NCBI GenBank assembly: GCA_003105225.1
Contig: PQAK01000192.1
Location: 1 to 13,050 of the forward strand
Reading direction: 5' to 3'
Origin: Deltaproteobacteria bacterium
GTDB taxonomy: Bacteria > Desulfobacterota > Deferrimicrobia > Deferrimicrobiales > Deferrimicrobiaceae
Length of the DNA: 13,050 nucleotides
Part shown: positions 1 to 6,295 of the stretch, one piece after another
Numbering within the stretch: the first letter of the stretch is position 1
How the letters are laid out: each line of letters opens with the position of its first letter
The notes under the pieces: generated by a model
Told to the model about the DNA's origin: nothing
Database searches by the model: none
The model's input: the letters and a program-made list of their open reading frames with translations, nothing else
Translations under genes and position numbers: made by a program

Positions 1-414
1 GCGGCGGAGGAGATCCACCGCCTCCGGATGCGGATGGAGCTGGAGCTGGGCCGGGAACAGGAAGACCGCCTGAACCTGAAGGTCGGCCGCGGCGGGGTGG
101 TCGACGTGGAGTTCGCCGCCCAGTACCTGCAACTGCAGCACGGTCCGCGAATCCCGGCCGTGCGCTCCCGTTCGACATTGAAGGCCCTCTACGAGCTGAT
201 GCGGGCCGGCAAGATTTCCGTCGAGGATTTCCAGACGCTCGACAAGGGGTACCGGTTCCTGCGCGCCCTGGAGGTCCGGCTGCGCCTTTCCCACGACGCT
301 TCCATCGAGCAGTTCGATCCCCGTGGATTCGACGCCGAGGTCATGGACCGGTACAGGAAGGAAACCGAAGGAATCCGGAAGGTTTACCTGAAAGTTCTCG
401 GGCTGCCGGCTTAG
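1..414 (+). CDS. glnE: Bifunctional glutamine synthetase adenylyltransferase/deadenylase, C-terminal part
   Basis: This is the last 137 codons of an open frame that enters from the left edge, so the start and both catalytic nucleotidyltransferase cores lie outside. GlnE adds and removes AMP on glutamine synthetase in the cytoplasm in response to PII protein, tuning ammonia assimilation. The recognisable part is the helical region after the second transferase domain: the LNLKVGRGGVVDVEF stretch (about residues 24-38 of the visible part) matches the family signature 'LKxGRGGxxDIEF', followed by YLQLQHG and the later LRALEVRLRLSHD segment. The family ends in this kind of helical bundle, so the C-terminus looks complete. 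It stops at a TAG at 412-414 and faces a convergent small gene 7 bases away. The family call is firm; the separate activities cannot be judged from this fragment. Confidence 0.93.
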   Translation, partial: AAEEIHRLRMRMELELGREQEDRLNLKVGRGGVVDVEFAAQYLQLQHGPRIPAVRSRSTLKALYELMRAGKISVEDFQTLDKGYRFLRALEVRLRLSHDASIEQFDPRGFDAEVMDRYRKETEGIRKVYLKVLGLPA

Positions 415-424
415 CGCAGCGCTA
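412..424. repeat. Perfect palindrome holding both stop codons of convergent genes
   Basis: The sequence TAGCGC-A-GCGCTA is a perfect inverted repeat around one central A. The left TAG is the glnE stop and the right CTA is the TAG stop of the leftward small gene. It could fold as a 5-bp stem with a 3-base loop in either transcript. No T-tract follows on either side, so a terminator role is only a possibility. Confidence 0.5.
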
Positions 425-628
425 GCCGATCTCGTCGTCCGGGAAATCGAACATCGGCAGCCGCTTGATCCAATCCGCCGCCAGGCCGGTCATCGCGGGA
501 GGCGGGCTCGCACCCGATTCGACGTCCAGCACCGCGTTGCGGATCTCCATCAGCAACTGGACGTTGAAGCCGCCTACGTCCTCCCAGTTGGAGGGCTGCC
601 CTCTTTTATTTTCGTAAAAGTACGCCAC
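422..628 (-). CDS. Small acidic protein of unknown function (68 aa)
   Basis: I do not recognise this protein. It starts at a GTG (628-626) preceded by AGGAG at a spacing of 8 bases, a good ribosome binding site, which supports translation and this start. The product has an aromatic and polar N-terminus (MAYFYENKRG), a possible helix around QLLMEIRNAVLDVE (about residues 24-37), a proline patch (PPP, about 42-44) and an acidic tail (FPDDEIG). There is no signal peptide, membrane segment or cysteine motif, so it is probably cytoplasmic. It lies downstream of the iron-sulfur membrane protein on the same strand, but a gap of 107 bases holds a good sigma-70-like promoter, so it is probably transcribed on its own. 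Its first codons (TTT, AAT, AAA, AGA) are more AT-rich than the surrounding genes. Confidence 0.7.
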   Translation of the reverse strand: MAYFYENKRGQPSNWEDVGGFNVQLLMEIRNAVLDVESGASPPPAMTGLAADWIKRLPMFDFPDDEIG

Positions 629-710
629 GTTGCCGTCTCCTGCTACTTAGAACGGATGAAATGGGGAAAAGATTCAATAAATTCTGTTCCCCCGGATGTT
701 TTGCGAATGA

Positions 711-739
711 ATCCTATCGGCCGAAAGAGGAATTGTCAA
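711..739 (-). promoter_or_regulatory. Sigma-70-type promoter for the 68-aa gene
   Basis: On the minus strand TTGACA (739-734), a 17-base spacer and TAGGAT (716-711) form a near-consensus promoter. Transcription would begin near 704, giving a leader of about 75 bases before the GTG start at 628. The TGA stop codon of the upstream iron-sulfur protein gene lies within the TTGACA box, so the promoter straddles the end of that gene. The leader (about 629-704) is AT-rich for this window. Confidence 0.6.
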
Positions 740-2331
740 AGGGAAATTCCGGAATCGAGAGAGGAATACGGCCCCGCCGGCAACCGGAGGCGATTGTCGG
801 GATTGCGCGATTCGCCCACGCAAGTCACCCGGATCCCCGCCAGGTCCGTGATGGGGCACTTGTTTTCGCAGATGCCGCACCCGATGCACAGCTCCGGGAG
901 GACCTGGGGGACGTTTACGGGGCGCCCCCCTTTTCCGGGGCGTTCGGCGAATGCGATCGCCTTCCGGGGGGTGGGGCAGTGCTCCTCGCAAACGACGCAG
1001 GGGGTCCCTTGAGCGAAGGGGATGCAGCGCGACGGGTCGACGAAAGCGAGCCCGATGACGGTTTTCCGCTTTTCCGCCAGGGGGAGCTTCCGGATGGCCG
1101 AGGTCGGGCACACCTGCCCGCACAGCGTGCAGTTGTATTCGCAGTAGCCGATCCGGGACACGAGCTGCGGGGTCCAGATCCCCTCGAGCCCGGCCGAGAA
1201 CAGCGTGGGCTGCAGCCCCCCCGTGATGCAGACCTTCATGCACTCGCCGCACCGGACGCAACGGGACAGGAATTCGCCCTCGGGCCGCGAGCCGGGAGGA
1301 CGGACGAGCTCCGGGTCGGGCCGGGCCGCCGCGGGGGAGGTTTTCAGCACCGCCGCCGACAGCGCCCCCCCGGCGATTGCGGTAAGGGCGGCCCTGCGCC
1401 GCAGGTCGAGCCGGTCGTCGGTCCGGCGTGCGACCGAAAAGGTCCATGCAAGCGCGCCTTCCGGACAGGACGCGGAGCAGTTGAAGCAGGTCACGCACTC
1501 CGAGGGGGACCAGTTCTTCTCCGTGTGCGGGTTGGCCCCGCCGGCGCAGACCCCGCGGCATCGCATGCAACGGGTGCACGTATCGTTCCTCGTGAGCCGC
1601 AGGAGCCCCGCGCGGGAAAGGAGCCCGAGGAGCCCGCCCAGCGGGCAGACGAACCGGCAGAAAAAGCGCGTCCGGTACCGGTCAAGCGCAAGGAGCAGGA
1701 AAAACAGGACGAAGAAGAGGAACGCCTGGTGGAACCGCGCCGGGAAAAACGACAGGAAGTGGGCCCGAAGGAAGGTATAGGCGCCGTCGAAGACGTCCGA
1801 GACCGGCCGCCAGGGAAGATGGAACCCCCAGTCGAGGAGCCCCCGCAGCAGGTGGTTCACGGCGGGCAGAACCGAAAGGGAGAGCGACCGGATGAGGAAC
1901 GAGATCGGGTCGAGCAGGCCGGCCTGCTGGCTGCCCAGCAGCGCCGCCCCGAGGAAGAACAGCAGGACGGCGAATTTCCACCGGGCCCCCTTGGTCTTGA
2001 CCCCCCGCTCCGGGTCGAGTTTCCTGCCGGCGAAGCTCACGGCATGGTGGAGCGTGCCGAACGGGCAGACCCAGCCGCAGAACGCGCGCCCGAACAGTAC
2101 CGTCACGGGGAGGAACAGCAGGGCGAGAAACAGCGCCGCGGGGAGCTTCCAGGCCGAGACCAGGGACGACAGGAAGACGAGGAGATCGGCGTCGAGGAAG
2201 ACCTTGACCGGGTAGCGAAGCTCGTTCGTGCCGTCGTAATCGGTTTTTACCAGGAGGACGAAAAACAGGAAGAGGAACGCCGCCTGCGAGATGCGTCGGG
2301 CAAGCTGCTTGATGTCGATCCTGTCGCCCAT
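736..2331 (-). CDS. NapH/NapG-like membrane polyferredoxin fusion with six ferredoxin-type motifs
   Basis: This 531-residue protein probably moves electrons between the membrane quinone pool and iron-sulfur clusters; its partner is unknown. The N-terminal half is NapH/NosR/MauN-like. It has hydrophobic segments at about 15-29, 50-60, 65-80, 119-133 and 203-216, and paired CX3CP motifs at C85/C89 and C225/C229. Two ferredoxin motifs follow, C252-C255-C258-C262 and C279-C282-C285-C289. Then comes RRRAALTAIAGGALSAAVL (311-329), which looks like a twin-arginine signal. The C-terminal half carries four more cysteine groups, as in NapG/MauM: C358-C361-C364-C368, C397-C401-C404-C408, C436-C445-C448-C452 and C482-C485-C488-C492. 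The ATG at 2331 is chosen because the 38 codons upstream in frame overlap queC and look like shadow sequence. It begins 17 bases after the queC stop, so it is probably co-transcribed. No nitrate, nitrous-oxide or amine reductase gene is present, so the physiological role is open. Confidence 0.85.
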   Translation of the reverse strand: MGDRIDIKQLARRISQAAFLFLFFVLLVKTDYDGTNELRYPVKVFLDADLLVFLSSLVSAWKLPAALFLALLFLPVTVLFGRAFCGWVCPFGTLHHAVSFAGRKLDPERGVKTKGARWKFAVLLFFLGAALLGSQQAGLLDPISFLIRSLSLSVLPAVNHLLRGLLDWGFHLPWRPVSDVFDGAYTFLRAHFLSFFPARFHQAFLFFVLFFLLLALDRYRTRFFCRFVCPLGGLLGLLSRAGLLRLTRNDTCTRCMRCRGVCAGGANPHTEKNWSPSECVTCFNCSASCPEGALAWTFSVARRTDDRLDLRRRAALTAIAGGALSAAVLKTSPAAARPDPELVRPPGSRPEGEFLSRCVRCGECMKVCITGGLQPTLFSAGLEGIWTPQLVSRIGYCEYNCTLCGQVCPTSAIRKLPLAEKRKTVIGLAFVDPSRCIPFAQGTPCVVCEEHCPTPRKAIAFAERPGKGGRPVNVPQVLPELCIGCGICENKCPITDLAGIRVTCVGESRNPDNRLRLPAGPYSSLDSGISL

Positions 2332-2348
2332 GGGCGTTTCCCGCCGGC

Positions 2349-3041
2349 TCAGGATGCGGGCCGGACCGCGTATTCGATCGGGTCGGAGACGCCCGCCTCC
2401 GCGAAGGCCCGCAGCCGCAGGGCGCACGAGTCGCAACGGCCGCACGCCTTCTCCCCGTCCCGGTAGCAGGACCAGGAATGTTCGAACGGCACGCCCAGGG
2501 ATTTCCCCATGAGGACGAGGTCCTTCTTTTTCAGGCGGACGAAGGGGGCGCGCACGACGATGCCGCTGTCCTCCTTCGTTCCCCGGCGGACCGCCTCGTT
2601 CATCGCTTCATAGAATTCGGGCCTGCAGTCCGGGTAGCCGGAGGAGTCCGCCGTCACCGCCCCGATGTAGACGTTCTTCGCCCCGATCACCTCGGCCCAG
2701 GACACGGCGATGCACAGGAAATGCGCGTTGCGGAAGGGGACGTAGGTCGCGGGAACGGTGCCGCGGTCCAGGTCGGCTTCTGGAATCGCGATGCGGGGGT
2801 CGGTCAGCGCGCTCCCGCCGATCGTCTTCAGGTACCCGATGTCGACCGCCAGCCGCTCCTTGACCTTCAGGTGGTCGGCGATCGCGTGGAAGCAGGCAAG
2901 CTCCTTCCGCTCGGTGGGCTGGCCGTAATTGACATGCAGGAGGGCGACCTCGCTCTCCCGGGTGGCGAAGGCCGCCAGCACGAGGCTGTCCATCCCGCCG
3001 CTGACCAGCACGACTCCCTTCGGCTTCGGCGGAACGGTCAT
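2349..3041 (-). CDS. queC: 7-cyano-7-deazaguanine synthase (preQ0 synthase)
   Basis: QueC converts 7-carboxy-7-deazaguanine, ammonia and ATP to preQ0 in the queuosine pathway, in the cytoplasm. The 230-residue length is normal. Near the N-terminus is the ATP-binding PP-loop VLVSGGMDSL (11-20). The C-terminus has the zinc site C192-C200-C203-C206, and SSGYPDCRPEF (133-143) is a family-typical segment. The ATG at 3041 is preceded by GAGGGG and overlaps the queE stop as ATGA, so the two are translationally coupled. The longer open frame upstream in this phase runs through queE in another frame and is not real. QueE makes the substrate of QueC, so this is a genuine two-step pathway unit. queD and folE are not in the window. 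Confidence 0.96.
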   Translation of the reverse strand: MTVPPKPKGVVLVSGGMDSLVLAAFATRESEVALLHVNYGQPTERKELACFHAIADHLKVKERLAVDIGYLKTIGGSALTDPRIAIPEADLDRGTVPATYVPFRNAHFLCIAVSWAEVIGAKNVYIGAVTADSSGYPDCRPEFYEAMNEAVRRGTKEDSGIVVRAPFVRLKKKDLVLMGKSLGVPFEHSWSCYRDGEKACGRCDSCALRLRAFAEAGVSDPIEYAVRPAS

Positions 3042-3676
3042 ACGCCCCTCGCGTCCGGGCCCCAGACGATCTTGTGGAGCTGCAGCTGGAACCGTGCGGA
3101 GAGGCCGTCGCCCACCATCCAGCCGGCGAGCTTCTCGGGCGGCAGAAATCCGAAGGCCGGCGAGATCAGGACCGAGAAGGGGGAATTCATGCAGTATTTC
3201 CCCATGATTTCCTTGGCATATCGATAATCGTCCTCGGAGGCGACCACGAACTTGACTTCGTCCCGGGCGGTGAGGGCCGAGAAATTCTCCCAGACCGTTT
3301 TCCGGTCCTCCCCCGAGCCGGGGCATTTTACGTCCATGACCTTGACGGCCCTGGGGTCGAGCGGCCCGAGGGGAACCGTGCCGTTGGTCTCGACGAGCAC
3401 GACGAACTCCCGGTCCAAGAAGGCCGTGACCAGGTCGAACGCCTCCGGCTGCAGGAGCGGTTCCCCCCCGGTGACCGTGACCCTCGGGATACCGAAAATC
3501 TCCACCCGTGAAACGATTTCCTGGATGGAGAGCGCTTCCCCGCCCTCGTAGGCATAGGTCGTGTCGCAGTAGCGGCATCGCAGGTTGCAGCCGGCGAGCC
3601 GCACGAAGGCGAACGGCAGGCCGATATGGGAGGTCTCCCCCTGGATGCTCGCGAAAATTTCCGTGACTTGAAGCAT
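3038..3676 (-). CDS. queE: 7-carboxy-7-deazaguanine synthase, radical SAM enzyme
   Basis: QueE contracts the ring of 6-carboxytetrahydropterin to 7-carboxy-7-deazaguanine using S-adenosylmethionine and a [4Fe-4S] cluster. In the 212-residue protein the N-terminal IFASIQGETSHIGLPFAFVRLAGC is typical of the family. The cluster motif is CX3CX2C at C30, C34 and C37 (CNLRCRYC), and the SAM-binding segment VTGGEPLLQ follows. The ATG at 3676 gives a family-like N-terminus. No Shine-Dalgarno sequence precedes it; instead a TGG-TAGAAT box ends 6 bases before the ATG, so the transcript may be leaderless. The stop overlaps the queC start by 4 bases. The ilvE stop lies 38 bases upstream on the same strand, so some read-through from ilvE is also possible. 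Confidence 0.96.
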   Translation of the reverse strand: MLQVTEIFASIQGETSHIGLPFAFVRLAGCNLRCRYCDTTYAYEGGEALSIQEIVSRVEIFGIPRVTVTGGEPLLQPEAFDLVTAFLDREFVVLVETNGTVPLGPLDPRAVKVMDVKCPGSGEDRKTVWENFSALTARDEVKFVVASEDDYRYAKEIMGKYCMNSPFSVLISPAFGFLPPEKLAGWMVGDGLSARFQLQLHKIVWGPDARGV

Positions 3677-3682
3677 GGATAA

Positions 3683-3691
3683 ATTCTACCA
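3683..3691 (-). promoter_or_regulatory. Extended -10 box directly before queE
   Basis: The minus strand reads TGG-TAGAAT (3691-3683), then 6 bases (TTATCC), then the queE ATG. TAGAAT differs from TATAAT at one position and carries the TGn extension. No -35 resemblance lies 17 bases upstream and no Shine-Dalgarno sequence is present, which fits a leaderless transcript beginning at or next to the ATG. Confidence 0.5.
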
Positions 3692-3714
3692 GAAGACGGG
3701 CGGGCGCCCTGGGG

Positions 3715-4635
3715 TCATTTCACCATGTCCAGCCAGTGCAGGAACAATGCTTCCCGCCCGCGGACGATGTCGAAGAACTTCTCCTGGATCTGCTTGGTGA
3801 CCGGCCCCGGCTTCCCGGTGCCCACCCGCCGGTCGTCGACTTCCCGGACGGGGGTGATCTCCGCCGCGGTGCCGGTGAAGAACATCTCCTCCGCGATATA
3901 CATCTCGTCGCGCGTGAAGCGCACCTCCTTCACCGGAAGTTCCATCTTGCGCGCGATCGTGAGCACCGAATCCCGGGTGATCCCCGGCAGGACCGAGGTG
4001 AGGGGCGGGGTCTGGAGGATCCCGTTCCGGACGATGAAGATGTTCTCCCCCGACGCCTCGGCGACGAACCCTTCCGTATCGAGCAGCACCGCCTCGTCGT
4101 ACCCGGCTTTCACGACCTCCCACTTGGCGAGGACGGAGTTGACGTAGTAGCCGTTGATCTTCCCCTTGGTCATCGCAGCGTTGACATGGTGCCGGTTGAA
4201 GGAGGACACCTTGGCCCGGATCCCTTTCTTCAATCCCTCGTCGCCCAGGTAGGACCCCCAGGGCCAGACGGCGATCGCCACGTGGACGGGGTTCGTCCGG
4301 GCGAAGAGCCCCATCTCCCCCTCGCCGAGAAAGGCGATCGGGCGGATGTACCCTTCGGCAAGCCCGTTGGCGATCAGCGTTTTCCGGATGGCTTGGCGGA
4401 TCTCCTCCGGGGTGTAGGGGATCTCCAGCGTCAGGATGTGCGCGGAGTCGAAGAGCCGGTCGACGTGCTCCTTGAGCCGGAAGACCGCGGAGGCGCCGTC
4501 GTCGAGCTTGTAGCAGCGGATCCCCTCGAACACGCCGACCCCGTAGTGCAGCGTATGGGTCAGCACGTGGATGCGGGCGTCGTCCCAGTCGGCGAGCTTG
4601 CCGTCCATCCAGATCTTCTTCATTTTCTGGACCAC
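3715..4635 (-). CDS. ilvE: Branched-chain amino acid aminotransferase
   Basis: IlvE is a fold-type IV PLP enzyme that transfers the amino group from glutamate to the keto acids of leucine, isoleucine and valine. The 306-residue length is usual. Recognisable are HTLHYGVGVFEGIRCY (27-42), YIRPIAFLGEGEMGL (96-110), the PLP-binding lysine, most likely K159 (MTKGKINGYYVNSVLA), and EASGENIFIVRNG (193-205) with the following TPPLTSVLPGITRDSVL. The GTG at 4635 is preferred because GGGGGG lies 5 bases upstream and the MVQKMKKIWMDGK beginning resembles homologues; an internal ATG at 4623 is the alternative. A TTGACA-type promoter lies in the 80-base gap shared with the divergent metal exporter. D-amino acid transaminase is a related family, but the whole-length pattern favours IlvE. 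Confidence 0.95.
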   Translation of the reverse strand: MVQKMKKIWMDGKLADWDDARIHVLTHTLHYGVGVFEGIRCYKLDDGASAVFRLKEHVDRLFDSAHILTLEIPYTPEEIRQAIRKTLIANGLAEGYIRPIAFLGEGEMGLFARTNPVHVAIAVWPWGSYLGDEGLKKGIRAKVSSFNRHHVNAAMTKGKINGYYVNSVLAKWEVVKAGYDEAVLLDTEGFVAEASGENIFIVRNGILQTPPLTSVLPGITRDSVLTIARKMELPVKEVRFTRDEMYIAEEMFFTGTAAEITPVREVDDRRVGTGKPGPVTKQIQEKFFDIVRGREALFLHWLDMVK

Positions 4636-4664
4636 GTTCGCCCCCCGAGGGAATGTGATGTGCT

Positions 4665-4694
4665 ATTCTTGCAAAGTAGGTCGAATCCTGTCAA
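4665..4694 (-). promoter_or_regulatory. Probable sigma-70 promoter of ilvE
   Basis: On the minus strand a perfect TTGACA (4694-4689) is followed after 18 bases by AAGAAT (4670-4665), which matches four of six -10 positions. Transcription would start near 4658, leaving a short leader that contains the GGGGGG ribosome binding site (4646-4641). The same gap holds TGC-TATTCT on the plus strand (4661-4669), a weak candidate for the divergent exporter gene. Confidence 0.45.
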
Positions 4695-4715
4695 TTCACG
4701 CTGGACGCGGACACC

Positions 4716-5750
4716 ATGGTCGAGAATCCGTACAACCGGAAATCGAACCGGAAACGGCTCGGGACCGCCTGGTTTTCCCTGGGAAGCGCGGTCGGGCTGG
4801 CGATCGCCAAGTTCATCGTCGGGGTGCTCTCCGGGTCGCTCGGAGTCCTCTCGTCCGCCGCAGACAGCCTGGCGGATATCTTCATGTCGGCGGTCAACCT
4901 GGTCTCCATCCGGAAATCGATGGATCCCGCCGACTTGAATCACCCGTACGGTCACGGGAAGGTGGAGACCCTGGCCACCGTGTTCCAGGGGGTCGTCATC
5001 GCCGCCACGGGCGTATGGGTCATCCGGGAAGGCATCCTCCGGCTGGTCGCGGGGAGGGCGCCGGACTCCGCGATCCCCGGCATCGTCGTCATGACGGCGG
5101 CCCTCGCGGCCTCCTGGTTCATCTCGCGGCGGATCCGGAAGGCGGGCGAGGAAACCGGCTCTTCCGCCCTGGTGGCCGACTCGGTCCACTTCGCCACGGA
5201 CGTCTATACGAACGCCGGCATCCTCGGCTCGCTCCTGGCGTACCGGCTCACCGGCTGGGCGTGGCTGGACCCCGGGGTCGCGCTGCTCGTGGGCGTCTAC
5301 ATCCTGGTCGTCGCCGGGCGCCTCCTCTTGTCGGCGCTGCAGGATCTCATGGACCGGGGGCTTCCCGAGGCGACCGTCGACTTGGTGAAGGGGATCATCT
5401 CCGGGCACCGCCCGATGATCGTCGACTTCCACGACCTGAGGACCCGTCGCGCGGGCTCGGAGAAGCACGTAGATTTCCACGTCGTCGTCTGCCGGGAATA
5501 CAAGCTGGAGGACGCCCACCGGGTGGCCGACCACCTGGAAAAGGAGGTGCAGCAGGCGCTTGGGAACGCCCACGTGGTGACCCACATCGATCCGTGCGAT
5601 CTCGAGTGCCCAGGCATGGACCACTGCCTCCGCGTCCTGTCCGACATCCGGAAGCTTACCGACCCCCCGGAACGGGGGGAGGAGCCTGCGGAGGGAAAGG
5701 AGCAGCGGTCTGGCGGAACGGGACGATCCGGCGGGATCCCCGTGGTATAA
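4716..5750 (+). CDS. Cation diffusion facilitator (CDF) family divalent metal exporter, FieF/YiiP-like
   Basis: This inner-membrane protein exports divalent metal (zinc, or iron or manganese in some members) in exchange for protons. The 344-residue protein has the six-helix membrane domain then a cytoplasmic domain. The transport site is DDHD: D50 and D54 (SSAADSLADIF), H158 and D162 (ALVADSVHFATD). The second site of YiiP is matched by D73, H76 and H80 (DLNHPYGHGKVE). The cytoplasmic domain has HVDFHVVV and the terminal HIDPCD motif, followed by ECPGMDHC and a charged low-complexity tail of about 40 residues not needed by the family. The DDHD site is the zinc-type arrangement, but metal choice is not settled by sequence alone. 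The start has only a weak Shine-Dalgarno sequence. The gene leads a rightward five-gene cluster and ends in TAA, inside the -10 box of the next gene. Confidence 0.93.
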   Translation: MVENPYNRKSNRKRLGTAWFSLGSAVGLAIAKFIVGVLSGSLGVLSSAADSLADIFMSAVNLVSIRKSMDPADLNHPYGHGKVETLATVFQGVVIAATGVWVIREGILRLVAGRAPDSAIPGIVVMTAALAASWFISRRIRKAGEETGSSALVADSVHFATDVYTNAGILGSLLAYRLTGWAWLDPGVALLVGVYILVVAGRLLLSALQDLMDRGLPEATVDLVKGIISGHRPMIVDFHDLRTRRAGSEKHVDFHVVVCREYKLEDAHRVADHLEKEVQQALGNAHVVTHIDPCDLECPGMDHCLRVLSDIRKLTDPPERGEEPAEGKEQRSGGTGRSGGIPVV

Positions 5751-5751
5751 T
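5743..5751 (+). promoter_or_regulatory. Consensus extended -10 box directly before the LapA-domain gene
   Basis: TGG-TATAAT (5743-5751) is a perfect extended -10 element, followed by eight C residues and the ATG at 5760. Transcription 6-8 bases after the box would begin at or within a base or two of the start codon. There is no Shine-Dalgarno sequence because the spacer is all C. The exporter gene's TAA stop lies inside TATAAT. No -35 box is visible at the usual distance. Confidence 0.6.
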
Positions 5752-5759
5752 CCCCCCCC

Positions 5760-6035
5760 ATGAGAGGGGTCCTGCTCCTGATCGTCGCGCTGCTGCTGGT
5801 GGTAGCGGTGTTCGCCCTCCAGAACCCCGGCATCATCGCGGTGCGGTTCCTGAAGTATTCGGCCGATACCTCCCTGCTGTCGGTTATCATCGTCGCCTTC
5901 GGGATCGGCATGGTGGTCGGCTTCCTCTGCGGGATCCCGTCGTCCATCCGGAACCGGAAAAAGGTACGGGAGCTCAAGGCACAGATTTCCTCCCAGCGCA
6001 AGCCGCCCGGAGACGCGCCGCCGGTGACTCCGTGA
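5760..6035 (+). CDS. LapA-domain (DUF1049) small inner-membrane protein
   Basis: This 91-residue protein has the shape of the LapA/DUF1049 family, whose E. coli members help in lipopolysaccharide assembly at the inner membrane. Hydrophobic segments span about residues 3-20 and 38-60. Between them is the family-typical FALQNPGIIAVRFLKYS, and the second helix (SVIIVAFGIGMVVGFLCG) is glycine-rich. A basic cytoplasmic tail follows (SIRNRKKVRELKAQISSQRKPP), possibly with a short coiled coil as in relatives. It lies 9 bases after the exporter gene, in a block that also encodes an envelope acyltransferase, so a role in envelope lipids is reasonable but inferred. It lacks an upstream Shine-Dalgarno sequence and sits behind its own -10 box. 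The stop overlaps a GTG start of the next gene. Confidence 0.85.
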   Translation: MRGVLLLIVALLLVVAVFALQNPGIIAVRFLKYSADTSLLSVIIVAFGIGMVVGFLCGIPSSIRNRKKVRELKAQISSQRKPPGDAPPVTP

Positions 6036-6295
6036 CTTCGATGCCGCTTTCCCGCGTCGAGGAGAAGCTCCTGCGCTGTCTCCTGCTCTTCTACCGGGAG
6101 GTCGGGCCCGCGGCGACCCCCGGGCTTTCCGGGCTGGACGAGGAGGCGGGACTGGAGCGGCACGAGCTGGAAGAGGCGGTCCGGGGATTGCGGACCAAGG
6201 GGCTGATCGAATACTGGGAGCTGCAGCCGGCCGTCCGCCTGACCGAACCGGGACTGCTGCTGGCGGCGGGCATCGAGGGGGTCGATCCGGGGTGA
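6032..6295 (+). CDS. Small winged-helix-like protein of unknown function
   Basis: I do not recognise a named family. From the GTG at 6032 the product is 87 residues; from the ATG at 6041 it is 84. The GTG is preferred because it overlaps the LapA-gene stop as GTGA, the same arrangement as at the next junction, with a weak GGTGA upstream. The pattern is that of a compact winged helix: a first helix (VEEKLLRCLLLFYREVG), a second and a recognition-like helix (LERHELEEAVRGLRTKGL), then a wing (IEYWELQPAVRLTEPG) ending in LLLAAGIEG. Such proteins often bind DNA or mediate protein contacts. There are no metal ligands or membrane segments. It lies between LapA and endonuclease III genes with overlaps at both ends, so it is co-translated with them. 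Confidence 0.75.
   Translation: MTSMPLSRVEEKLLRCLLLFYREVGPAATPGLSGLDEEAGLERHELEEAVRGLRTKGLIEYWELQPAVRLTEPGLLLAAGIEGVDPG

Noticed and set aside
671..713. GATTCA/TGAATC inverted repeat in the leader of the small gene as a riboswitch or terminator
   Set aside because: The arms are 6 bases with a loop of about 31 bases, and no conserved RNA core can be recognised.
2332..2445. Upstream start for the iron-sulfur protein adding 38 residues
   Set aside because: The extra residues overlap the queC coding end and look like arginine-rich shadow sequence. Starting at 2331 gives a normal first membrane segment.
661..2466. Long plus-strand open frame of 601 codons opposite the iron-sulfur protein gene
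   Set aside because: It is a GC-rich shadow with charged, repetitive sequence (runs of E, R, P and G) and no recognisable domain, while the opposite strand encodes well-conserved cysteine motifs.
3042..3578. N-terminal extension of queC in its open frame
   Set aside because: This part is the queE gene read in another frame. The family-typical PP-loop start follows the ATG at 3041, which has a GAGGGG site.
2349..3676. Part of a DNA-modification (7-deazaguanine in DNA) defence cluster
   Set aside because: No Dpd-type transferase, helicase or nuclease genes are nearby. queE and queC alone fit tRNA queuosine synthesis.
3694..3714. GGGCG-CC-CGCCC hairpin after the ilvE stop as a terminator
   Set aside because: The loop is only 2 bases (or a 4-bp stem with 4-base loop), no T-tract follows, and GC-rich chance pairing is likely.
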